Assembly: GCA_003402705.1 (NCBI GenBank)
Contig: QQNF01000009.1
Span: forward strand, 1-64,000
Length of the DNA stretch: 64,000 bases
Origin: Verrucomicrobiota bacterium
GTDB lineage: Bacteria > Verrucomicrobiota > Verrucomicrobiia > Verrucomicrobiales > V1-33
Direction of reading: 5' to 3'
The position numbers were made by a program, and so were the translations under genes. Position 1 is the first letter of the stretch; every line of letters starts with the position of its first letter. The notes below the pieces were generated by a model. It was not told where the DNA came from. It worked only from the letters and a program-made list of their open reading frames with translations, and did no database searches. Of the stretch, positions 26,017-35,604 are shown one piece after another.

Positions 26017-26055
26017 GCATTGAGGTCACAGGAAGGATGCCTGTGACCTCAATGC
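26017..26055. repeat. Perfect 16-bp inverted repeat
   Basis: GCATTGAGGTCACAGG and CCTGTGACCTCAATGC flank a 7-base loop. There is no U-run on either side, so it is a poor intrinsic terminator. It lies 47 bases past the stop of the - strand isomerase-like gene and may protect that 3' end or mark a remnant of a mobile element. Confidence 0.75.
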
Positions 26056-26101
26056 TTGATATGTGGGGGCTGTGGGTGCGGGGCGGGTCAGGCTGGGCGG
26101 G

Positions 26102-27190
26102 TCAGGCGGGGCGGATGTTGAGGGAGTCGCGGCAGAAGCGGATGGAGCGTTCGAGCTGGGCGAGTTGATAGTCCTGTTCGGCTTTTTTGCGGTCGCCGGA
26201 GGGTTGGAAGGACGGGATGGGTTTGCCGCGTTTGGCGAGGGCGAGGAATTTGGCGAATTCGGGGGCGCGGACGGATTCGTAGCCCTGCCAGAATTCTGGT
26301 TTGAGGTAGGAGAAGGGGCGGGCGAAGCCGCTGATGATTTCGAGGATGAAGGGGGCGCTGGGGGCGAGTTCGGCGAAGCGGCGGGCGTAGGCTTTGGAGT
26401 CCATGAGGCCGTCGCCCATGGCGGTCCACTGGACCTGGCAGCCGTCGTTGTCTTCCCAGATCATGCTATCGCGGATGCCGCTGCAGAGGGTGACTGGGCC
26501 GAGGATTTCGAGGTTCTGCATGGGGTCTTCGAGGGTCCATGTGGCGTTGCCGCTGTCGATGGTGCAGCCAGTGAAGTCGCGGCCGGCTTCGTCGATGAGG
26601 GTGAGGAGTTCCCATGCCTGCATGTCGCCGGCGTGGTTTTCGACGGCGATTTTGACGCCTGCGTCGGTGGCGGAGGATTTGATGGCTTTGAGGGTTTTGA
26701 CGGTGTCTTTGATGCGGGCGAAGATGCCGCCTTCGCTGCGGCGGTCTTCGGCGAAGCCCTGGTAGCATCGGGCGACGGGTGAGCCGATGAGGGAGGCGAT
26801 GCGGATGAGGAGGCGGAGGTGTTCTTCGGCGGAGCCCCATTTTTTGTCGAAGCGGTGGCCGGAGGGGCAGATGCCGCCGGTGCCGGCGTAGAGGGAGATG
26901 CCGAGGTCCTTGGCCTTTTTGGCGAGGTCTTTGAGGTAGGCGTCGGAGTGGTTTTCGTAGACGTCGAGGTCGGAGAGGAGGAGGGCGTCGACCTTCTGGG
27001 CGGCGGCGTAGTCGAGGACGGCGCCGGCTTTCCAGCCGAGGGCGCGGATGGAGAAGTTGTCGAAGCCGAGTTTGAGTTTGATGGGAGCGGTGGTGTCGGC
27101 TGCGGTGGTGGTGGTGGTAGTGGCGACGGGGATGGCAGCGGCGGCTGCGGCGGCGGTTTTCATGAAGGAGCGGCGGGAGGCTGGTTGCAT
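26102..27190 (-). CDS. Tat-exported sugar phosphate isomerase/epimerase-like TIM-barrel protein
   Basis: The 362-residue protein starts with a twin-arginine leader ([23 protein letters not shown]). It continues as a xylose-isomerase-like TIM barrel (AP endonuclease 2 superfamily): [59 protein letters not shown] with a likely metal-binding Glu, [16 protein letters not shown], and FILEIISG with another. Members act on sugars or inositols. Export by Tat, which carries folded and often metal-loaded proteins, fits a metal-dependent barrel. The substrate is unknown. It is monocistronic by appearance and precedes the repeat-rich gap. Confidence 0.85.
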   Translation of the reverse strand: MQPASRRSFMKTAAAAAAAIPVATTTTTTAADTTAPIKLKLGFDNFSIRALGWKAGAVLDYAAAQKVDALLLSDLDVYENHSDAYLKDLAKKAKDLGISLYAGTGGICPSGHRFDKKWGSAEEHLRLLIRIASLIGSPVARCYQGFAEDRRSEGGIFARIKDTVKTLKAIKSSATDAGVKIAVENHAGDMQAWELLTLIDEAGRDFTGCTIDSGNATWTLEDPMQNLEILGPVTLCSGIRDSMIWEDNDGCQVQWTAMGDGLMDSKAYARRFAELAPSAPFILEIISGFARPFSYLKPEFWQGYESVRAPEFAKFLALAKRGKPIPSFQPSGDRKKAEQDYQLAQLERSIRFCRDSLNIRPA

Positions 27191-27255
27191 GGGGTGGTTG
27201 GTAGAGAGGGGAGGAGGGATTGTCGAGCGGTGGTGGCGCCGTGGCTGCGTGGGGC

Positions 27256-29334
27256 TCAGGCTGGGGAGGAAGGGAGTGGTGGGGGAGGGGAGAGGAGTGG
27301 GAGGAGATGGCGGTGGGGGCCGGAGAGTGAGGGATCGGCTTCGAGGATGGAGGAGGCGAGACGTCGGGCGGTTCTGACGAGCGGGGTGTCGCGGATGAGG
27401 TCGCCGAGGCGGAGGTCGGGGAGCCCGCTTTGGGCGGTGCCCATGAGGTCGCCGGGGCCACGGATGCGGAGGTCGGCTTCGGCGACGGCGAAACCGTCGG
27501 AGGTTTTTTCGAGGAGCTGGAGTCGGGCGGTGGTGTCCGGGTTGTCGCCGTTGGTGATGAGGATGCAGAAGCTTTTGTGGGGGCCGCGACCGACGCGGCC
27601 GCGGAGCTGGTGGAGCTGGGCGAGGCCGAAGCGATCGGCGTCGAAGATGAGGATGACGGAGGCGTTAGGGATATCGACGCCGACTTCGACGACGGAGGTG
27701 GCGCAGAGGGCGTGGATGGAGTTGGCGCGGAAGCGTTCCATGAGGTCGTCTTTTTCGTCGGCGGGGGTGCGGCCGTGGAGGAGGCCGAGCTGGTGGTCGG
27801 GGAGGCGGGTGCGCCATGTTTCGACTTCGCGGGTGGCGGCGCGGACGGCGAGTGAGCTGCTTTCGTCGATGAGAGGGAAGACGAGGTAGGCCTGGCGGCC
27901 GGCGGCGAACTGGGAGCGGAGGAAGGCGGCGATCTGGACGGGATCCGGGTTGATGCGGACGGCGGTGGTGATGGGCTGGCGGCCGGCGGGCATTTCGTCG
28001 AGCGTGGAGAGGTCGAGATCGCCGTAGAGCGTCATGGTTAGGGAGCGCGGGATGGGGGTGGCGGTCATGACGAGGACGTCCGGGGCGGAGGACTGGGCGG
28101 CGAGGGCATTGCGCTGGGCGACGCCGAATTTGTGCTGTTCGTCGATGACGATGAGGCCTGGGTTGGCGAGACGGTTGCCGTGGAGGACGGCGTGGGTGCC
28201 GATGATGATGTGAGGTGGGTTGTCGGCGGAGAGAGATGATAGGGCCTGGGCATCGTCGGAGCGGGCTCCGGTGAGGAGGGCGATGCGGAGCCCGAGGGGA
28301 TGGAGCCAGCGGTGGAAGGTTAGGGCGTGCTGGGAGGCGAGGATGCGGGTAGGGGCCATGAGGACGGCCTGGGCACCGGATTCGACGGCGAGGAGGATGG
28401 CGGCGATGGCGACGAAGGTTTTGCCGCTGCCGACGTCGCCCTGGAGGAGACGGTGCATGGGCGAGGGGGAGGCGAGGTCGCTGCGGATTCCGTCGATGCA
28501 GCGGAGCTGGGCGGAGGTTAGCGGGAAGGGGAGGGAGTCGAGCCAGCGGTTGAGGAGGAGGCCGGGGCCGCAGTGCGGGGCTCCCTGGAGGGCGAGGATG
28601 GCGAGACGGCGGCGGAGGACGTGGAGTTGGAGGACGAAGAATTCTTCGAGGGCGAGGTAGCGGCGGGCGCGTTCCGAGGATTCTTCGGATGGTGGGAAGT
28701 GGAGATCGCGGAGGGCGGTGAGGCGGGAGAGGCCGGAGAAGTCGGAGTTGGGTGAGGGGGGCGGGAGGATGTCGGGCCATGCGTCCGGGTCGGCGGAGGA
28801 GAGGACGAGGAAGGCGGCGCGGCGGAGGGTTTTCTGGGGGATGCCGTTAGGGGCGCGGTAGACCGGGGTGATGCGGTCCATGTGGATGGCGGCGTCGGTG
28901 GAGTCGTCGGAGAGGATTTCGTATTCCGGGTGATCGATGACGAGACGGCCGTGGGTGGCGGCTTTGATTTTGCCGAAGGCGATGACTTCCATGTCTGCGG
29001 CGAAGGATTTGTGGAGCCATGGGAGATTGAACCAGCGGAGGATGACTGGGGGGAGGAGGCCCAGGGAGTCGATGGGTTCGAGGGTGACTTCGACGAAGGG
29101 TTTGCGGAAGCCTGAGCGGAGCTGGCGGGAGTCGGTGACGCGGCCGCGGATGGAGAGGGGTGAGTCGGATTCGGAGGTGGGCCACGGGGCGAAGTGGCGG
29201 CGGTCCTCGTGGCGGAAGGGGAAGTGGGAGGCGATGTCTGCGGCGGAGGAGAAGCCAGCGTCGGCGAGGGCCTTGAGGGCTTTTGGGTCGTTGGGGAAGC
29301 AGATGGAGAGCGGCGAGTCAGGGGCGAGGGGCAT
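27256..29334 (-). CDS. recG: ATP-dependent DNA helicase RecG
   Basis: RecG remodels stalled replication forks and Holliday junctions. The 692-residue protein has an N-terminal wedge/OB region ([24 protein letters not shown]), then the helicase core. Motif I is [17 protein letters not shown], motif Ia [11 protein letters not shown], motif [18 protein letters not shown], motif [32 protein letters not shown], motif [16 protein letters not shown], and motif [11 protein letters not shown]. These match RecG closely, including the TPIPRT-like signature. I start at ATG 29334 because the frame's extension to 29460 overlaps the divergent clpP promoter region and is non-native in composition. The C-terminal tail is Pro-rich. 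Confidence 0.95.
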   Translation of the reverse strand: MPLAPDSPLSICFPNDPKALKALADAGFSSAADIASHFPFRHEDRRHFAPWPTSESDSPLSIRGRVTDSRQLRSGFRKPFVEVTLEPIDSLGLLPPVILRWFNLPWLHKSFAADMEVIAFGKIKAATHGRLVIDHPEYEILSDDSTDAAIHMDRITPVYRAPNGIPQKTLRRAAFLVLSSADPDAWPDILPPPSPNSDFSGLSRLTALRDLHFPPSEESSERARRYLALEEFFVLQLHVLRRRLAILALQGAPHCGPGLLLNRWLDSLPFPLTSAQLRCIDGIRSDLASPSPMHRLLQGDVGSGKTFVAIAAILLAVESGAQAVLMAPTRILASQHALTFHRWLHPLGLRIALLTGARSDDAQALSSLSADNPPHIIIGTHAVLHGNRLANPGLIVIDEQHKFGVAQRNALAAQSSAPDVLVMTATPIPRSLTMTLYGDLDLSTLDEMPAGRQPITTAVRINPDPVQIAAFLRSQFAAGRQAYLVFPLIDESSSLAVRAATREVETWRTRLPDHQLGLLHGRTPADEKDDLMERFRANSIHALCATSVVEVGVDIPNASVILIFDADRFGLAQLHQLRGRVGRGPHKSFCILITNGDNPDTTARLQLLEKTSDGFAVAEADLRIRGPGDLMGTAQSGLPDLRLGDLIRDTPLVRTARRLASSILEADPSLSGPHRHLLPLLSPPPPLPSSPA

Positions 29335-29471
29335 GAGGGGAGGGAGGAGAGTCCGATGGGAGGGGAGGGGGTGCAAAAGGGGAGATGGCGGTGAAATTCG
29401 GGCAACGAATTCGCTTTCCTTCCGGCCGCGGCGCGTAACTTCGGAGCACAGCATCCGCACCGACCATTTTC

Positions 29472-30167
29472 ATGAAACACCTCCGCGAACTACAGGACGA
29501 CCGAACCATGCTTACGATGCTGCCGCCGCACGTGAGGGGCCGGGTGATGAGCACGATACAGAACGTGACGGTGCTGGAGAAGGAGCCGGGGCTTGGGGTG
29601 ATTCAGTTTGATCTGCTGAGCCGGCTGATGAAGGACCGGATTATCTTTCTGGGTGAGCAGGTGTCTGATCCGCTGGCGAACTATCTGATTGCGCAGATGC
29701 TGTACTTGCAGATGCAGGATCCGTCGAAGGACATCAGCATTTACATCAACAGTCCTGGTGGGAGTGTGACGGCTGGGCTGGCGATTTACGATACGATGCA
29801 GTTTGTGACGTGTGATGTGAACACGTACTGCATGGGGATGGCGGCGAGCATGGGAGCGGTGCTGCTGTGTGCGGGGACGAAGGGGAAGCGGTATTGCCTG
29901 CCGAATTCGCATGTGATGATTCACCAGGTGAGTGGTGGTGCGCAGGGGACGGCGAGTGATGTGGAGAGGACGGTGGAGTTCATGTACGGGTTGAAGAAGC
30001 GGCTGAACGCGATCATTGCGGAGCACACAGGGAAGACGGCGGAGCAGGTGGAGCGCGATGCGGACCGTGACAACTACATGTCGGCGGATACGGCGTGTGC
30101 GTATGGGCTGGTGGACAAAGTGCTGCAGAGCAAGAAGGACCTTGCGGTGGTGCCTCCGGCGGTGTGA
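29472..30167 (+). CDS. clpP: ATP-dependent Clp protease proteolytic subunit ClpP
   Basis: ClpP is the serine protease chamber that pairs with ClpX or ClpA. The catalytic triad is visible: Ser126 in GMAASMGAVLL, His151 in NSHVMIHQVSGG, and Asp200 in ERDADRDNYMSA. INSPGGSV and the helix RTVEFMYGLKKRLNAIIAEHTG are typical. The N-terminus is about 30 residues longer than usual before LLSRLMKDRIIFLG; ATGs at residues 13 and 26 are alternatives. clpX follows 39 bases later in the same direction, the usual clpP-clpX operon. Divergent from recG, with a 137-base shared upstream region. Confidence 0.97.
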   Translation: MKHLRELQDDRTMLTMLPPHVRGRVMSTIQNVTVLEKEPGLGVIQFDLLSRLMKDRIIFLGEQVSDPLANYLIAQMLYLQMQDPSKDISIYINSPGGSVTAGLAIYDTMQFVTCDVNTYCMGMAASMGAVLLCAGTKGKRYCLPNSHVMIHQVSGGAQGTASDVERTVEFMYGLKKRLNAIIAEHTGKTAEQVERDADRDNYMSADTACAYGLVDKVLQSKKDLAVVPPAV

Positions 30168-30206
30168 GCGGGGTGGTGATGAACGAGCCTTGAACCAGTT
30201 GCCGCG

Positions 30207-31520
30207 ATGGCCCGACCGACCAATCTGACCATGTGCTCTTTCTGCGGAAAGAGTCATTCGGAAGTGAAGAAGCTGATTGCGGGGCCGGGCGTGTACATCT
30301 GCGACAATTGCATCGGGGTGTGCAGTGAGATCATCGAGAAGGAGTTGACGGCGGAGACGGCGGAGCCCGGGGCGGCTCCGCTGCCGAGGCTGACGGTGCC
30401 GAGGCCGCAGGAGATTTTCCGGCATCTGGATGATTATGTGATTGGTCAGGAGCATGCGAAGAAAGTGCTGTCGGTGGCGGTGCACAATCATTACCGGCGG
30501 ATTCAGCAGACGATGCAGCAGGAGGAGACGGGGTCGCCGTTTCACCGGGCGGCGCAGCGGTATCCTGATGTGGAGCTGGAGAAGAGCAACGTGCTGCTGG
30601 TGGGGCCGACGGGGAGCGGGAAGACATTGCTGGCGCGGACCCTGGCGAAGATGCTGGGAGTGCCGTTCAGCATTGCGGATGCGACGACCCTGACGGAGGC
30701 CGGGTATGTGGGTGAGGACGTGGAGAACATTGTGCTGCGGCTGCTGCAGGCGGCTGATTTTGATGTGAGGCGAGCGGAGATGGGGATCATCTACATTGAT
30801 GAGATCGACAAGATCGGGAAGAAGTCGGAGAATGTGAGCATCACGCGGGATGTGTCAGGCGAGGGTGTGCAGCAGGCCTTGCTGAAGATGCTGGAGGGGA
30901 CGGTTTGCAACGTGCCGCCGCAGGGTGGGCGGAAGCATCCGCAGCAGGAGTACATTCAGGTGAACACGGCGAACATCCTGTTCATCTGCGGCGGGGCGTT
31001 TGTGGGATTGGAGCAGATCATTGCGCGGCGGACGGCGCGGAACGTGGTGGGGTTCGGGGCGCTGGAGGACAATGCGAAGCGGTCAGAGGAAGCGGCGGCG
31101 CGGCAGGTGTTGAGGAAAGTGGTGCCGGAGGATCTGCTGACTTACGGGTTGATTCCGGAGTTCATCGGGCGGCTGCCGGTGATCAGCACATTGGATACGC
31201 TGACGGAGGATGATCTGCTGAGGATTCTGACGGAGCCGAGGAATTCGCTAGTGAGGCAGTATGCGAAGCTGCTGTCGCTGGATGGGGTGGAGCTTCAGAT
31301 CACGCGTGACGGGTTGCAGGCGCTGGCGGCGGCGGCATTGAAGCGGGGGACGGGGGCGCGGGCGCTGAGGGCGATCCTTGAGGAAATCATGCTGGACATC
31401 ATGTTCGAGGTGCCCGGGCGCGAGGATATCCGCGCGGTGGTGGTGAACCGCGCGGTGGTGGAGGAAGGGAAGCCGCCGGTGATCCGGAAGGCGAAGCGGA
31501 AGGGGCAGGACGCGGCGTGA
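30207..31520 (+). CDS. clpX: ATP-dependent Clp protease ATP-binding subunit ClpX
   Basis: ClpX is the hexameric AAA+ unfoldase that recognises tagged substrates and feeds them to ClpP. The N-terminal zinc-binding domain has [14 protein letters not shown] and ICDNCIGVC (four Cys). The AAA+ core has Walker A GPTGSGKT, Walker [12 protein letters not shown], the pore-loop context and sensor regions, then [26 protein letters not shown]. The adaptor-binding region and the IGF-like loop region appear as [11 protein letters not shown]. At 437 residues it has the family's usual length. It is coupled with clpP and ends 8 bases before the convergent hisS stop. Confidence 0.97.
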   Translation: MARPTNLTMCSFCGKSHSEVKKLIAGPGVYICDNCIGVCSEIIEKELTAETAEPGAAPLPRLTVPRPQEIFRHLDDYVIGQEHAKKVLSVAVHNHYRRIQQTMQQEETGSPFHRAAQRYPDVELEKSNVLLVGPTGSGKTLLARTLAKMLGVPFSIADATTLTEAGYVGEDVENIVLRLLQAADFDVRRAEMGIIYIDEIDKIGKKSENVSITRDVSGEGVQQALLKMLEGTVCNVPPQGGRKHPQQEYIQVNTANILFICGGAFVGLEQIIARRTARNVVGFGALEDNAKRSEEAAARQVLRKVVPEDLLTYGLIPEFIGRLPVISTLDTLTEDDLLRILTEPRNSLVRQYAKLLSLDGVELQITRDGLQALAAAALKRGTGARALRAILEEIMLDIMFEVPGREDIRAVVVNRAVVEEGKPPVIRKAKRKGQDAA

Positions 31521-31528
31521 GGTGAGCC

Positions 31529-32794
31529 CTAGTGCAGCCCGGCGAGGGCGGATGTGAGGGAGATGACGACGGTGGCGGCGTCGAGTGAGGATTCGGTGCG
31601 GGATGCGAGGAGTTTGAGTTTTACGCTGGGGAATTCGGAGCCGACGGTGATGGCGGAGCGAGCGCCGAGTTGTTCGGCGGTTTGGAATTGTTTGCCGACC
31701 TTGGCGGGTTGATAGGAATAATCGCAGCTGAAACCGGCGGCGCGGAGGGACTGGACGAGGTTGAGGGCGTCGGGGCGACGGGATTCGTCGGCGATGACGA
31801 TGAAGGAATCGAGCTGGCGCTGGGAGGCGAGCCATGATTCCATGAGTGCGTTGGCGTGGGGGGTTTCGCGGATGAGGTTAGCGATGACCATGTCGCCCAT
31901 GGCGAAGCCAGCGGCTGGGAGGTCGGTGCCGCCGATGAGGTTGCAGAGGTTGTCGTAGCGACCGCCGCCGGCGACGGCGCGCATGCCGTGGTTGAGGTCG
32001 AAGATTTCGAAGACGACGCCTGTGTAGTAGGCGAGGCCGCGGACGATGCCGAGGTCGATTTCGACGAAGGAGTCGAGCCCACGGGCGGCGAGGTCGGCTA
32101 GGATGGCCATGAGGGGCGGGTGGTCGGCTCCTTTGGCGGCGATGAAGGTGCGGACGGCGTCGAGGGACGTGCCGATGGCGGCGAGGCGTTCGGCGGTGAG
32201 TTCTTCTTTCTCGCGTTCGAGTTTATCGATGATCTGGAGGAACGTGGCGGTGTGGTCGGGACTGACGTTCTGTGAGGCGAGGAAGGCGGACCAGACATTG
32301 CGGTCGCTGAGGCGGATGCGGAAGTCGGCTTGGGTGAAGCCGAAGCGGCGCATGACGAGGATGGCGGTGGCGATGAGGTCGGCGTCGGCGGCTGGGGAGT
32401 TTTCGCCGAGGATGTCGCAGTTCCACTGGTAGAATTCGCGGCCGCGGCCCTTCTGGGGTTTTTCGAAGCGGAAGCAGGCGCCGATCTGGAACCACTTCAT
32501 GGGTTTGCGGAAGTCGCGCTGACGGGCGGCGGCGAGACGGGCGAGGGAGGGAGTGGTTTCGGGGCGGAGGGCGACCTCGCGGCCGCCGGCGTCGGTGAAG
32601 TGGAAGAGTTGTTTGACGATTTCGTCGCCGCTTTTGCGGCGGTAGAGATCGGTGGGTTCGAGGACGGGGATTTCGTATTCGGTGAAGGCGCAGGTGCGAG
32701 CGGTTTCGCGCCAGTTGTGGAAGACGTAGTTACGGACGGCGCAGAGGTCGGGGTAGAAGTCGCGGAAGCCTGGGAGGGAAGAGATTTTTTCCAT
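31529..32794 (-). CDS. hisS: Histidyl-tRNA synthetase
   Basis: This class II synthetase charges tRNA-His. Motif 1 lies around RNYVFHNWRETARTCAFTEYEIPVLEPTDLY. Motif 2 is FRFEKPQKGRGREFYQWNCDI. The histidine-specific loops are LRPETTPSLARL and GIVRGLAYYTGVVFEIFD, and motif 3 is AGFAMGDMVIANL. A C-terminal anticodon-binding domain follows (IVIADESRRPDALNLVQSLRAAGFSCDYSYQPAKVGKQFQTAEQLGARSAITVG). The 421-residue length and the presence of the C-terminal domain favour HisRS over the regulatory paralogue HisZ. ATG 32794 is chosen over 32836 because the extension is Pro-rich and lies in the divergent intergenic region. Confidence 0.9.
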   Translation of the reverse strand: MEKISSLPGFRDFYPDLCAVRNYVFHNWRETARTCAFTEYEIPVLEPTDLYRRKSGDEIVKQLFHFTDAGGREVALRPETTPSLARLAAARQRDFRKPMKWFQIGACFRFEKPQKGRGREFYQWNCDILGENSPAADADLIATAILVMRRFGFTQADFRIRLSDRNVWSAFLASQNVSPDHTATFLQIIDKLEREKEELTAERLAAIGTSLDAVRTFIAAKGADHPPLMAILADLAARGLDSFVEIDLGIVRGLAYYTGVVFEIFDLNHGMRAVAGGGRYDNLCNLIGGTDLPAAGFAMGDMVIANLIRETPHANALMESWLASQRQLDSFIVIADESRRPDALNLVQSLRAAGFSCDYSYQPAKVGKQFQTAEQLGARSAITVGSEFPSVKLKLLASRTESSLDAATVVISLTSALAGLH

Positions 32795-32890
32795 GGGGAT
32801 TGAGGGGAGTGGAGAGCAGGGAGGGGGAGGCCGCAAGCGGCTGCATTTTCAGTGGAGCGGGCGGCGGGGAGGTGCCATGGGGGAGGGAGC

Positions 32891-33313
32891 ATGACAGAGG
32901 AATTATCGTTATTGGGCCACGCGAGCCGCCTGCCTGGGGAGCCTGGGGAGGCGGTGCTGGAGAGTTTTCCGAACCGGAATGCGGGGCGGGACTACTGGAT
33001 ACATCTTGATTATCCGGAGTTCAGTTCGCTGTGTCCGGTGACGGGGCAGCCGGACACGGCGCGGCTGAGGATCTGTTATGTGCCTGGGGAGCGGTGTCTG
33101 GAGACGAAGTCGCTGAAGTACTACCTGGCGTCGTGGCGGAACACGGCGTTGTTCAACGAGGACATCGTGAACCGGATATTGGATGATGTGGTGAAGGCGT
33201 GTGCGCCGCGGCAGGTGATTGTGCGCGGGGATTTTTCGGCGCGCGGGGGGATCCGGCTGACGTGTCAGGCGAGTGAGCCGGCGGGGGTGCCGGCCAACCC
33301 GTTTGCGTTGTGA
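32891..33313 (+). CDS. queF: preQ0 reductase (NADPH-dependent 7-cyano-7-deazaguanine reductase) QueF
   Basis: QueF reduces the nitrile of preQ0 to the amine of preQ1, a late step toward queuosine in tRNA. The 140-residue protein is the short, unimodular form. It shows the catalytic Cys48 and proton donor Asp55 in EFSSLCPVTGQPDTA, followed by CLETKSLKYYLASWRN with the substrate-binding Glu, and the ending VRGDFSARGGIRL. ATG 32891 is preceded by GGGAGGGA at good spacing. Its stop overlaps the GTG start of queC (GTGA), so the two are translationally coupled. Confidence 0.95.
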   Translation: MTEELSLLGHASRLPGEPGEAVLESFPNRNAGRDYWIHLDYPEFSSLCPVTGQPDTARLRICYVPGERCLETKSLKYYLASWRNTALFNEDIVNRILDDVVKACAPRQVIVRGDFSARGGIRLTCQASEPAGVPANPFAL

Positions 33314-33984
33314 AGTCGGTGGTGCTGCTGTCTGGGGGGATGGATTCGGTGACGGCGCTGTATGCGGCGTTGCGGGAGCATGAGGTGGTGGGGGTGCTGA
33401 CGTTTGATTACGGGTCGAAGCACAATCACCGGGAGATTCCGTATGCGGTGAGGCATGCGGAGCGGTTCGGGCTGCGGCATGCGGTGATTCCGCTAGGGTT
33501 CATGGGCGAGTATTTTGCGTCGGACCTGCTGGTGAGCGGCGGGGAGATTCCTGACGGGCACTATGAGGAAGAGAGCATGAAGCGGACGGTGGTGCCGTTC
33601 CGGAACGGGATCATGCTGAGTATCGCGGCGGGGTATGCGGAGAGTTGCGGTGCTGAGGGAGTGGTGATTGCGGCGCACAGCGGGGATCACGCGATTTATC
33701 CGGATTGCCGCGAGCGGTTCATGGAGGCGATGGGTGCGGCGATTCGTGAGGGGACGTATGCGGCGGTGGAGGTGCTGCGGCCGTTCATCGGGATGACGAA
33801 GGGGGAGATTGCGGCGCGGGGGGTGGAGTTAGGGGTGGATTACGGGGAGACGTGGAGTTGTTATAAGGGCGGGGAGCTGCATTGTGGGACGTGCGGGACG
33901 TGTGTGGAGCGGCGCGAGGCGTTTGCGGTGGCGGGGTTGAGTGATCCGACGTGTTATGCGGGAGGGGGTGGAAATAGTGAATAG
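33310..33984 (+). CDS. queC: 7-cyano-7-deazaguanine synthase QueC
   Basis: QueC makes preQ0 from 7-carboxy-7-deazaguanine, ATP and ammonia; its product is the substrate of the upstream QueF. The PP-loop ATP-binding motif LLSGGMDSVTALYAAL lies at residues about 6-21. NGIMLSIAAGYAESCGAEGVVIAAHSGDHAIYPDCRERF is typical, and a zinc-binding Cys cluster ends it (SCYKGGELHCGTCGTCVERREAF). The gene starts with GTG at 33310 overlapping the queF stop. The last codons (Asn-Ser-Glu-stop) are made by a 7-bp tandem repeat that begins inside the gene, so the end has been redrawn by repeat expansion. queD and queE are not in this window. Confidence 0.95.
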   Translation: MKSVVLLSGGMDSVTALYAALREHEVVGVLTFDYGSKHNHREIPYAVRHAERFGLRHAVIPLGFMGEYFASDLLVSGGEIPDGHYEEESMKRTVVPFRNGIMLSIAAGYAESCGAEGVVIAAHSGDHAIYPDCRERFMEAMGAAIREGTYAAVEVLRPFIGMTKGEIAARGVELGVDYGETWSCYKGGELHCGTCGTCVERREAFAVAGLSDPTCYAGGGGNSE

Positions 33985-34007
33985 TAAATGGTAAATAGTA
34001 AAAGTGG
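33973..34007 (+). repeat. Heptamer tandem repeat (AATAGTA type)
   Basis: Five 7-base units run in register: AATAGTG, AATAGTA, AATGGTA, AATAGTA, AAAGTGG. It overlaps the last codons and TAG stop of queC. A similar array lies at 63453-63487. Confidence 0.85.
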
Positions 34008-34029
34008 GCTGGTGGGGAGAGGGGGGAGG

Positions 34030-34048
34030 CAAGGGCGGGACGCCCTTG
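34030..34048 (+). repeat. REP-like palindrome CAAGGGCGGGACGCCCTTG
   Basis: The 8-bp arms and GGA loop are identical to the palindrome at 9985-10003. It is followed by CTACGG as in other copies, and sits between convergent queC and the GTPase gene. Confidence 0.85.
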
Positions 34049-34064
34049 CTACGGTGGGGTTGTG

Positions 34065-35549
34065 TTAGGAGGAGGGCAGTGCGGGGGTGGTGGCGGGGGC
34101 GGGTTGGAGCCAGTCGAGGGGGATGCGCGGGTAGAGAGAGCGGAGGAGTTGGGAGGCGGCTGCGGAGAGGGAGGCGGAGGCGAGGGGGGCGAGGGAGGAG
34201 GCTGGGAGGGAGGCGTCGGCGGCTTTTTTCCAGATGGATTCGAGGTCTGAGCGGACGTTGTCGAGGGCGAGGCGTGCGGCGTCGATCCAGTGAGGTGGGT
34301 GGTTGGCGTCCTGCCATGAGCCGCGGCCGCGGCCGTAGTGGGCGACGGCGAGGTAGGTGACGAGGGTGATTTCTGCCTGGGCGATGAAGTGTTCGAGTGT
34401 CCAGCGGACGGAGTGGTCTGAGCCTTTGGTGAGGTTGAGGCCTTTGGCGAGGAGCCATGCGCCGGTGCCGCCGGCGAAGAAGCCGATGACGGTGCCGCCG
34501 CCGAACAGGAGGCCGCCGGTTTTGAGTTCTGCGACGAGACCGCCGGCGGCTCCGGTGAGGGCGGCACCGACGGCGGACCAGACGGATTCGCTGACGCGGG
34601 AGGGGATGCCGAAGTCGCTAGTGCCAGCGGTTATGGAGGATCGGGCGCTATTGCCGGAGAGCCCGTGGAGGGCGATGAGATCGTCGAGGGCCTTGATGGA
34701 GCGGGCGGCGAGGCGCTGGGAGAGTTCCTCGCGGGCGTCGGCCATTTCGTCGTTGAGGGAGGCGCGGGCGATGCCGAGTTTCTGATAGAGTTTCTCGCGG
34801 GTGACGGAGACGCGGTCGGCGGCGCTGGCGGCGAGCTGGGTGCCGAGGATATCCATGCTGCGGTGGAAGGCGGCGAGGTTAGCGTCCTGCCATGCGGCCT
34901 TGAGGGCGGCGAAGGCGTCGAGTTTGGCGGGAGGGAGGGCGGAGGCGATGGCGAGCATGAGTTCGCCTTCCTGGATCCAGCAGCGGGCGAAGGCGTCGAG
35001 GGAGAGGACGGAGCGGACGATGGGGAAGCGGCCCATTTGTTCCTGCCATGCGGAGACTTCTGCGGCTTCGGATTCTGCGGGGCGTGGCGGGCCGGTCTGG
35101 TTGAGGAGGAGGAGGACGGGTTTGCCGATCCACGTGAGGATTTCCATTTCCATGGCGACGTAGCCTGAGGCTCCTGAGGATTCGCCGGCGTTGACGAGGT
35201 AGAGGACGACATCGGCTTCAGCCTGGACATTGCTGACGGCCTGCTGACTGCACCAGAGGGCGCGGTCGCGGAAGCGGTCCCAGACCTGGGAGAGGAACCA
35301 GCCTAGGGTGCTGCCGGAGGCGTGGAGCCGTTTGAGGAGTTTGGGGGTGCTGCCGAAGCCGGGGGTATCCCAGAGGAGGAGACGGCAGCCTTGGGATTCG
35401 ATGAGCGGGTAGGCGGTGGCGGAGTCGGTGACGTGTTCCTGGTCGGCGGCGTCGCCGATGTCGCGACGGAGGAGAGTGCGGGCAAGAGTGGTCTTGCCCA
35501 CATTGGTGTGGGAGATGAGGCTTAGGGTGATCGTGTCGGGAAAGGCCAC
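34065..35549 (-). CDS. GTPase with DUF3482-like C-terminal membrane-associated domain
   Basis: The 494-residue protein carries a GTPase domain: P-loop variant SHTNVGKTTLARTLL (the first Gly is replaced), switch II LLLWDTPGFGSTPKLLKRL, and a G4-like LLLNQTGPP. Between them is a helical insert (GWFLSQVWDRFRDRALWCSQQAVSNVQAEADVVLYLVNA). The C-terminal half is helical with a Gly-rich hydrophobic hairpin (VGAALTGAAGGLVAELKTGGLLFGGGTVIGFFAGGTGAWLLAKG), as in DUF3482 GTPases. I take the GTG at 35549 as start because the frame upstream is the remains of another gene. The biological role is unknown. It lies near, but not clearly in operon with, the - strand genes at 36.3-40.5 kb. Confidence 0.75.
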   Translation of the reverse strand: MAFPDTITLSLISHTNVGKTTLARTLLRRDIGDAADQEHVTDSATAYPLIESQGCRLLLWDTPGFGSTPKLLKRLHASGSTLGWFLSQVWDRFRDRALWCSQQAVSNVQAEADVVLYLVNAGESSGASGYVAMEMEILTWIGKPVLLLLNQTGPPRPAESEAAEVSAWQEQMGRFPIVRSVLSLDAFARCWIQEGELMLAIASALPPAKLDAFAALKAAWQDANLAAFHRSMDILGTQLAASAADRVSVTREKLYQKLGIARASLNDEMADAREELSQRLAARSIKALDDLIALHGLSGNSARSSITAGTSDFGIPSRVSESVWSAVGAALTGAAGGLVAELKTGGLLFGGGTVIGFFAGGTGAWLLAKGLNLTKGSDHSVRWTLEHFIAQAEITLVTYLAVAHYGRGRGSWQDANHPPHWIDAARLALDNVRSDLESIWKKAADASLPASSLAPLASASLSAAASQLLRSLYPRIPLDWLQPAPATTPALPSS

Positions 35550-35604
35550 GTGGGTGGAGTGAATGCACAGACGGCGGGGGGGCGCAATCCCTGAGCGGCG
35601 GAGG

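Larger units (their letters stand above)
25489..26101. repeat. Gene-free region packed with dispersed repeats
   Basis: About 600 bases hold no credible gene. In order: a GGATCGGACGGACCTGACGGAT stretch; GGTGGTTGACTTGTG twice (about 25575 and 25605); a composite repeat copy B at 25671-25806; two more palindromes at 25855-25873 (CAAGGCCGGGACGGCCTTG) and 25923-25938 (decayed); a 19-codon - strand reading frame at 25961-26020; a perfect 16-bp inverted repeat; and GGGCGGGTCAGGC-like direct repeats running into the stop of the next gene. Confidence 0.75.

Noticed and set aside
25961-26020. 19-codon - strand ORF (MPKLIKPAAVMGFELVEAA)
   Set aside because: Too short, overlaps an inverted repeat, and has no ribosome-binding site; at most a fragment of an older gene.
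31529-32794. Regulatory paralogue HisZ
   Set aside because: The HisRS motif 2 and histidine-specific loops and a C-terminal anticodon-binding domain are present, favouring HisRS.
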